Below, in pieces: positions 28,701 through 37,700 of a DNA stretch of 64,000 bases. Under the pieces are notes generated by a model. That model saw only the letters and a program-made list of their open reading frames with translations. It searched no databases and was not told where the DNA came from. The position numbers were made by a program, and so were the translations under genes. Position 1 is the stretch's first letter; every line of letters begins with the position of its first letter. This stretch comes from Monarcha castaneiventris obscurior (taxonomy: Eukaryota; Chordata; Aves; Passeriformes; Monarchidae): the NCBI GenBank assembly GCA_026261815.1, contig JAMPIT010000884.1:18002210-18066209 (forward strand), in the 5' to 3' direction.

Positions 28701-31700
28701 AAGTCGGTGTCAGAGCTGGCCTCCTCAGGTAGGCAGAAAGCCATGTTCAAATGCAACAGCAACCTGTGAGAGTCATTTGTAAGTGACCATGGGGTGCTCT
28801 TGGGTCTTTCCTGACTAGGTGTGCTGAAGTTTTATTTTGCTGTGGTGACATTTTCAGCCATTCGCTATCTGAAACCTTCCTATGGAGACAAGATACTGCC
28901 TATGTTTTTGGTAGACGTGATCAAAATTTGGAGTCCCTTTCTCAAGCAAAAGCTTGAGATTGTGATCTCAAAATAATTTTTCAACCAAGATGGGACTGTG
29001 TCTTTCTGCAGAAAGACATATTTTGAAATTGCTGTCTTCCCAGAGAAAGCTTTTATCTCAAGAAACAGCATTTCGTGATGGAAAAAAAAAAAAGGCACTA
29101 GGAAAGTTGTAACCAGCTCTGAATATCAGTTTATTTTTCTAGCAAAGTGCTCCAGCTCCATTTGGTTGCAATAATTTGATGACTCTCTTGCAGGACTTGT
29201 TTCTCCAGTCACTTCTGTCTCCCCATCCTGCACCCATGCATCCCACTGGGTTGCTGTGTCACAGGCACAAAGGCTCAGGTGTTCCTAGCTCCTATGCAAA
29301 AACCCCACAGTTCTTGGCCGTAATTGTTGTCTCTCTGTTTAACCACGGCCCTTAGCCCAGACTTCCCATCAGATGCTTTGTAAACGTGGGCTCATCCCTC
29401 TTTTCATTACTGCAGGCCCTGGACTGGCTTTCCTCGCCTACCCGCAGGTTGTCACACAGCTGCCCTTGTCCCCACTCTGGTCAATCCTCTTCTTCTCCAT
29501 GCTGATGATGCTGGGTCTGGACAGTCAGGTGAGTCAGGTGACCCAGGGACAAAGTGGGGGAAGATACAAAAATGTCTTCAGGTACAAGGGTGGTATCCCC
29601 TTCTGCACTCAGGAGAGTGCTAGCAGAGTGGTTTTTCACTCTCTCATGGTGTGAGGGCCATGCTGTCATGCAGCATTTTGGCACTGCAGTTGATGCCATC
29701 AGCAGCCCTGAGCAGAGCTGCAGCTCCCTGGCCTGGTCCTTAGGTTAGCAGGGATAGATCCTGGCAGAAGGAAGGAGCCATGCCTTGGAGAAGGCTGGTG
29801 CCTGGGTACCCTGACTGCTTTGCCTTCAGGTGAGTTTTACAAGATACTTGAGGGGGAAGCAGTTAGATGTAGCAAAAGGTCTCCACCCTGCCCCCTCAGA
29901 GCCCTCACAAGACAAAACAAAAACCATTATCTCCATGTTTTTACAAGTGGTGATACTTCTTTTTCCTGATAATTCGGCATAAAAGTAGCTACCCAGTGAG
30001 GCAGTGAATTGCAGCATGCCTTCCTTTTGAGTGCATCAAAATCAAGGGTTCTTGCAAAAGCCTGCGCTTGGCCTGTCATATCCTCCCCTGTGCCCACATG
30101 CTCTTCTGCTGCAGCACCAACCTCCAGTACAAAATGGATGCTCTCTTGGATTACAGGTAGTGTTCATAAACACAAGCCTACTTCACAATCAGACTCAAAC
30201 CTATTCCTGAAATGTCACACCTGGTTTCCAGGAAAATCTAATCAACCAAATCTGGTTTTTAGTTGTGTCACACTCTCATAAACACATTAAAAAGCTCATG
30301 ACTGCATTACCACAGACATTACTGAGCAAAAAAAAATTTTAAAAAATTCAAATAATACCTAAACATTCTGAAAGAAGCTACATTTACAGAAAAAAAAAAA
30401 ATTATCTCCATGGATTACTCACTCAGTGCTGGTAAATAGTCCGCGACATGACAATAAGCCCTCTAAGCTCTCTGTGGAATTTATTTGCTGCATTTGCTTC
30501 TAAAATACCCCTTAAAATTCTCCACGTCCCTTCTGACATGGAGAGGCAGCCATGGAGGGCAGGCAGTCTGTGGGGGGCTATCATTGCCTGGAGGAAGAGG
30601 CTGGGGGGGAACGAAGCATCAAAAGGAAAAACAAGCCTTTGAAAAGCACAGCTAAATACATGCAAAGAAGCTTTCTGTCTGCATGCTGGAGCTCTGATTC
30701 ATTCAAACACACCAGCAGCAGCATGGCAGCTCATGCATATAAACCAATGAACACAGGCTGCAACAGTGGCTGCAATTCCACATGCATTCAGTTAAAAAAA
30801 ATCTGTTTTTCTACGTGCTGATTACACATCCTTTGTGGCATTTGCAGATGGGGAGCAGGTATTTTTCGTTTGGGTCAGCAGCCCCATTCGTGAGGCACAG
30901 CGGGGCCGTAGGGCATCTCCTGCAGCCCAGAGGGTGCTGGACTGACACTGCCCCTTGTCTCCGGCGGGTGCAGCTCTGGGGGCACCGTGGGGATGCTCGG
31001 AAGCCCAGCAGGGGAAGGGAGGCCGGGCTGAGATCCGTGCTTCCCATGCAGCCACGAGCTCCAGCCCTTCAGGGGCGGTGGGAGTAGGTCCTGCCAGTAT
31101 CCTGCAGATGCAGCACAGCTCCAGCTGCCTCTTCCTGCCAGTGAAGGGGTGCTCGTCCCCTCTGCAGTTCCTCGAGTGGGATGAGTGACCTGCACTGACA
31201 GACACCTCCCTCCTGTGCCCTGCTGTTCCCTCTGCTCTGATCCGTCCGGGCTTCAGCTCTCTCCCGTCTAGACCCTCTTTCGTAACATGCTGATGCTTCC
31301 TTTCAACCTACCAGTTTCCAGGTCAGGCATTTATTCCTCAGGGGAGCTGGCAAGCCTTGTGACTGCCAGCCTGTGTCTGTCCCATGTGAGGCCGCCTCGC
31401 ACGGGTCAGTCATGAGGATTTTCGGCTGCCAGCAGTGAGACCACTCTCACGGATCTCTGCTGCACATCTGGCAGCTGTGGTCAAACTCCCCACAGGGCCG
31501 TGCATCCCAACAGGGAGCTCTGGGTGGCTGAGGAGGGAATAGCAAGCCCTTGACATTGGGAGAGGGTGGGAGAGAGACTCTCCTTCAGACAGAGCTCCCA
31601 ACTATATTGACTCCCAAGCCCAGATTACTGGACCCAGCAGCTTGTGTAATAATTAAGTCCCTGAACGGGAAAAAGAGAAAAAGGGAGAAGTTAATGGAAA

Positions 31701-34700
31701 TAAAATGCTTGGGAAAGAAATAATATCATGGAGTGAGGCATGAGGAAGAGAAGAATATGTACTAAAAATTGTGGCTGGAGAGAGTTGTTGGGAAAAGCAG
31801 TTTTTTGGAAAGCAGACTGAAGTGGCAAGAACAGGAGGCACCAGTGCTCAGCTCCTCGCCACTCTGAAAGCAGAATGCTTTCATTCAGCTGCCCACATAT
31901 CTTGTCCAAGTAGCCCAGGTTTATTCTGTAGGCTGGGAAAAGTGAACCTCAGGCCAGGCAGCTGCAATCCCTGGGGCTGGAAAGGTGAGCCTCCTCCAAG
32001 CTGCATCCCCTATGAAGTCTGAGGTTGTCATGAGACAACTTTCAGTTCTTTGCCTGTTCTATGGCTAGAAAAAGCAATGTACAACCATTTGCTTCTCCAC
32101 CTCATCCATTACACAGGAGCTTAATTTTGATGGGAGACAAACAGAATTCAACTCACTTTGCAGCCCTGTTCTTCATCACCCATCTCCCTGTCTTTTTCTC
32201 TGCGCATTCCCTGATTTGATCCTTCTTCCTGCACCAAAGGGCTGTCAGTTCTACTCCATCCCATTATCTAAGGCACCATTTTCTTTGCTCCTTCTCTGCG
32301 GGACACCCTCTGCCCCTGACTGCCCCTGTTTCCCTCCAAGCCCATTTCCCTTTCTGGTCTCAGATCCCCTGGCCCTGCCATGGCTCCAGCAGCGCCTGGC
32401 CGTGCATCCATGTGGAAGGAATGGCTTTCGACAGTGGTTTTTCAAGTCATGCTATCTCTTCACACTGTGGTGCCGGCTCAGTCCTGACTCTTCCAGACAA
32501 CAAGCCAGGTGGGATGGGGTGAAGAGCTCACTGTCAGTGGCTATAAAGGCAGCTGAACCCATGCGTGAACAGCAAAAGATGCTTTAATGGCACTCGTGTC
32601 CAACAAAAAAAGCTTAGCTCATTAAAAATTCAAGTGGAAGCAGTTGAGCTGTGACGCTCTGGGAATACTGGCTTTCCATGTGGATGTGAAACCCTGGGCA
32701 TGCACATCTCCCTTTGCCTTGCTCTGGCCCGCGTGGGAGCCAGCCCCAGCAGTCAGCAGTGTGCAAGCCCTTCCACCATCCCTGCCCAGCCATAGGCTCA
32801 GGCTCTCCATTTTTCTTCCACACATCTTCCCAACCCCCTGCTGCTCTTTTTGGTCTGTGTACCTCCACCTCCTCTCCAGGGGCTTTTGTCCTTCCCAGGG
32901 AGGGGGGAGTCCCTGACATGGAAAAGTGATGAGACCACTTTTATTTTCATTGCACTGGCCTGTACATTTGCTCAGCGTGACCAGGGAAGCCAGTTTGCTG
33001 CCCTCATAAATTCCATGGGTTGTTGCTAGAGGCACCATGTGCTCTCTGAGAGAGGCATGTTACCTGTAGTTCCTGGGAGCGAGATATAAAAGTAAATCTC
33101 ACCATTTATCAAGAGATGGGAGGGAAGGATGCACTCCACATATACACAGTCCAACTGGCCTTGTGCCAGAAAGCAGAACTGGTAGGAAAACTGGAAGGCA
33201 ACACTCATGGGGATTTCGTTATGTGTTGTGGTGCAGACAACATTATTACACTGTGTCTGGTACAGCGCTGCACAAACCATCCAGGGGGTTCCATCTCTAG
33301 AAAGAAGATGTGCTGCGAGGTTGAGCTTTTGGTGTGCTGCACGCATTTAATGTTGTGTGCTTGAAAAAGTGAAATAAAGCCAAGGACTAGGTCGTCAGAG
33401 ATGTTGTTATTCACATGCACACGAGACTGGGTAATGCAGGTCCTTACTGAGTGTTTTAGATCATTGAACAGCACAAGTGCTGTTGCCACAGGCAGAGAAG
33501 AGCAAGAAGGGAAGAGTGATAAAGGTCCTGCACGTGTCCCAGCAGCAGCCAGACACACAACTGTGACACAAGGCCTGGCATGTGGGGAGCAGGGCAGCGA
33601 TGGGGCGGCCCTAGAGAGTTTGTGGGAAGAAAGTGGAAGCTTTTCATGAGAAGCAAAAGGCAGAGATTTATCTCAGCTATTTTTAAGTATTTAACTTTAG
33701 TGATTTTAGCTCCATCTCTATTCAGTGGGGAGAGAGATGAATTTTCAGAAGATGGTTCAGACCAACTTTGTGCAGAGATGCGTCTTTCTTTTCCAGAGTC
33801 TGCAGAGAGTCCATAAATCACTAAGGTTCTCAACACTGAAGTTAAATGTGTGTGGGGTTGATGCCAGGCTAAGATACTTATACATATATATATATATATG
33901 TATATATGTATCTCCTTGGTGTATCCATTTTCCCATAGTTCTGCACTGTGGAAGGGTTCATTACAGCCCTGATGGATGAGTATCCTCGAGTCCTGAGAGC
34001 CAGGAAGAAGATCTTCATTGCAGTGGTCTGCTTCATCTCTTATCTCATTGGATTCTCCAACATCACCCAGGTACAGATGGCTGTGTTTGCCCCTCCATTC
34101 CCAACACCTTCCTGGCCACCCTGGCATAGCACAGCAGCACCAAAGCTTTGGGAGAAGTGACAGCATTTCTGCTATTCTGCATAAAGGGGTTTGCTCATCT
34201 CTGCTACATCTCAAGTGACTTAGGATGCCTCCATGATTTTTACCACCATCCTGTTGTCGGTCTGGCCTGGTGTTCTGCTATTTGCAATAAGGACTCAAGC
34301 CAACAGAGCCCAAATTTAGGGAATGCTTGCTGCAAAGAGTCAAGATAACACAAAAAACCCCAGTCTGTTGGGGGCTTTAGCCTCTGGAGCTGAAGCTGAG
34401 GTTCACATGAGGGGAGGTGAGGGCTAAGTGGTCTGCAGACCATTTGTGGAGCAGTGTGGGTTCATGAGGAGGCAAGGCAAAACTCCTGGGAGGGGCAGAG
34501 CACACTAAATTGACTCCTTCTAAAGCAGAGAAATAAAAGAGATCCCAATGAATTTCTTCTCTTCTCCTCCCCCTCGGCTATGCCAGAAGAGGCTGGCTAA
34601 TTGTCTGCAAGAGCACATCAGTTTTGCTGCTGGGAACCAGACTCCAGTGGAAACATTGCAACAGGGGCGGTACTGTCCAAGGAGATTAACATTAAAGCAA

Positions 34701-37700
34701 CAGACAGGGACAGCAGCAATCCAAGCTGCTGGCTGATATTGCCGATCATAATCTATAACTGAACTCCTTGATCTTGTTTTTGTCTTTTAAGGGCGGCATT
34801 TATGTCTTCAAGCTGTTTGATTACTACTCAGCCAGTGGCATGTGTCTTCTCTTTCTTGTCTTCTTTGAGACCATCTCAATTTCCTGGTGTTATGGTAAGC
34901 ACAAAACACCTTGTTCCTCTGTTTTCTCCATGGGCATGGTGAGCTACTTAAAAAGCCAAAGCCAGTGAAGACAATGACAATTTTGCAACTGAAAATAGCT
35001 TGGAGTGCTAACTTCAGGAAATCAGGAGTGGAAGGCTGTCATCTCACTTCTCCAGGCCATCACAAAGACCTCTGCCCAGACTGGCAGATGCCCAGGGTCC
35101 TTCCCTCTGGGCCCTCAAGAGAGCACCAGGAGCATGGAAGCTGTTAGCATGAGTTTGTGTCCCAGTACCCCATCCCCTCCAGCTAAGGCTTCTCATGCCA
35201 CAGCATCATCACCCTCTTGCTGTGCCTGGCCTGTGCTCTGCCATGAGAAGAGGTGAGGACCATGGTGCAGAGATGGGGGCTTTTCCAGTGCTCATTTCTT
35301 CTTGTAGGTGTGAACAGGTTTTACAGGAACATTGAAGAAATGATTGGCTACAAGCCTTGCATCTGGTGGAAGATCTGCTGGGCCTTCTTCACACCTCTTG
35401 TCTGCCTGGTAAGACCTGAGCAATCCTGTCTGCAGGAGTGGGTTTAGAAAGGCCTCTAGATGGGCTTTAGGGAAAAACTGTTCTCAACACAGCACAGGTC
35501 TGGTGCAAGGGGGTCCCAGACAGGCTTGGGATGGATAAAGTGATACAAGAGCCTCTTTCACTCTGCCTGCTGGAAATCACCCATAAAAAAACTTCTAGAT
35601 GATTGCTTTTAATCTAAATGAGGCCATCAGTTCTTCATTCTTTTTTTTTTTTTTTCTGAGATGCCAGAAGATAAGCAAAATAATTTAAGGTTTTAAAAAG
35701 CTATCACTGGTTCTGGCTTTCAGCTACTCCAGCTTCAGCCTCTGACAGGCTTATGAGAACAAAACCTATCCCCAAAGGCAGGATACCTGACTGCAGAGCA
35801 GTTTGGCCTTTGCAGGTTCCTGCCCTTCCAGCAGAAGCAGTGCAGGGAGTGGTGTGCTAGGGCCAGTGACAGGAAGATGAAGACTCCCGAGACCAGCTGT
35901 GAGGATGCTGTTAACTTGCATAGGAGCTGCTGTGGGGGCACTGCTGGTCTGAGTGGTCTAGGGAAGAAGGAAATCAGGGGTATTCCAATTCCAGCTTTTT
36001 ACATAGGATAAGAAGAAATTATATGAAATTACCAGTTGGCAGGCTGAAAGAATCTAGACTAATGTAGGGCTGTTGGGTTCCTGTAAGGCTGTTGGGACCT
36101 AAGAGGATAATGAAGGAAAGAATGGCTGGACCCTGATTTTGCACACTTTCCCCTGCAATGGCTGGGGATCTTTTCCAGGGTGTGTTCTTCTTCAGTGTGG
36201 TGGAAATGACCCCTCTGACCCTGGGAAAATACGTCTATCCTGCGTGGGGACAAGGCATCGGCTGGCTCATGGCCCTGTCCTCCATGGTTCTGATTCCAGG
36301 GTACATGCTCTACTGTTTCTTCACCTCAACAGGGACCCTCCAGCAGGTAGGAACAGCTTCACCTCCCTGCTCTCTGCTCAGGGCAGGCTCCTCCCTGAGC
36401 TGAGCCTGGAGCAAGCAGCCCTGCGCTGACAGAGCTGTCAGAGTGCAGCAGGCTGCTGCTGCAGGGGCTCTGTGCACCCTCTCCTCCACGGAGGGCTCAG
36501 ATCAGCCCCAGGGCACTGAGCAGCCTCCAGTGATGCTGGAGAGGACCTGCCAGCACAGCTGAGCAGGACACATCTGAACCCTGGGAGCTCTGCTGGGCTG
36601 TGGCTGCACATGCAGCTAGACCTTCAGGTGGTCTACCCCTATGTCTGTTGTTCCTCGTTGAGATTTGTGTGGTCATCACCACAAAAATGGAGCCCTCCTC
36701 CCCTGAATATCCCTTTGGCATGGGGTACTGGAGCCATGGAAGGGTTTGGGAAGAAATCTCTGAGGTTTCTTGACCCAGAGAAATCTCAGCTCCTGACAAT
36801 CCCTGGCTATGAGCATGTCCTCAGCAGGGAGATCAGCATCCTCCAAGCCTGAATCCTGAAATATCTCAGCCTAGGCCCTGCCAGCAGCAGAGACAAGCAC
36901 AGGGGTGGTTTCTCATGTGCTTTTCAGTCCACTCAGTGCCTGAAGGGTTAGGAAACAAGAACGACCCACAATACCCACCACACCAGCCTTGTTTAAAACA
37001 TTTTCTGTAGTAATTTGTGCAGGGTTTTATGTAGCAGTGAATCATGAGCCTGTGTGTCACACCCAGTACTTACTGCTCAGATTTTATTTACAGTGTTGAC
37101 ATTCAGTCTTGAGAGCACTGTGCCCCAAGTCCCTGGCTCGGTGCTGTCTGCCACAAGCTACAGATGTAGGAAGTCACCCCAGGAGTGCTGATTTATGGCT
37201 TTCCCAGCCCAGCTGGAACAGCAGCCAGATGCCATCTAAATCACATGAGCTTACTTTAGGGATGCTGTATTTTAACAAAGTTTGACTCAGAAAAGTTATG
37301 GCTGGAATTACTGGGCTGAGGTCAGCTTCAGGTTCTCTCTACCCTTGAGGTGAAGTTGCAGGTGGATTTGCGTTCTCTTCCTCCCAGCCTTCCATTTGGA
37401 TGGGCTCTGATGTGGGAAGTGGGTGGGTTTGGGGTCTCAGATCTGCCTTCAGTTTCTGGTGTCTCATCTGAAGCTGGGTTTGGGTGCTTGTCCTTCCTGC
37501 AGGACTCAAGCCAGGGTGTTATGTCAAGCCACTTTGTTGGTTTCAGGTTGAAGGCCAGGGCAATTCCAATAGTAGGCCCTTCCTCAGACATTTAGAGGGT
37601 TCCTTATTCACTCATAATGAGAGCTGAAAAGGGGGGAAGGGAAGCCTGAAAGCACAGATATGGGTTCAACCCTTTGCCTAGTCTCAGTCCCACTTCACTG

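Noticed and set aside
33456..34214. 252-codon open frame on the - strand
   Set aside because: It is antisense to transporter exon 10 and runs through the TA repeat (the IYIYIYI stretch).
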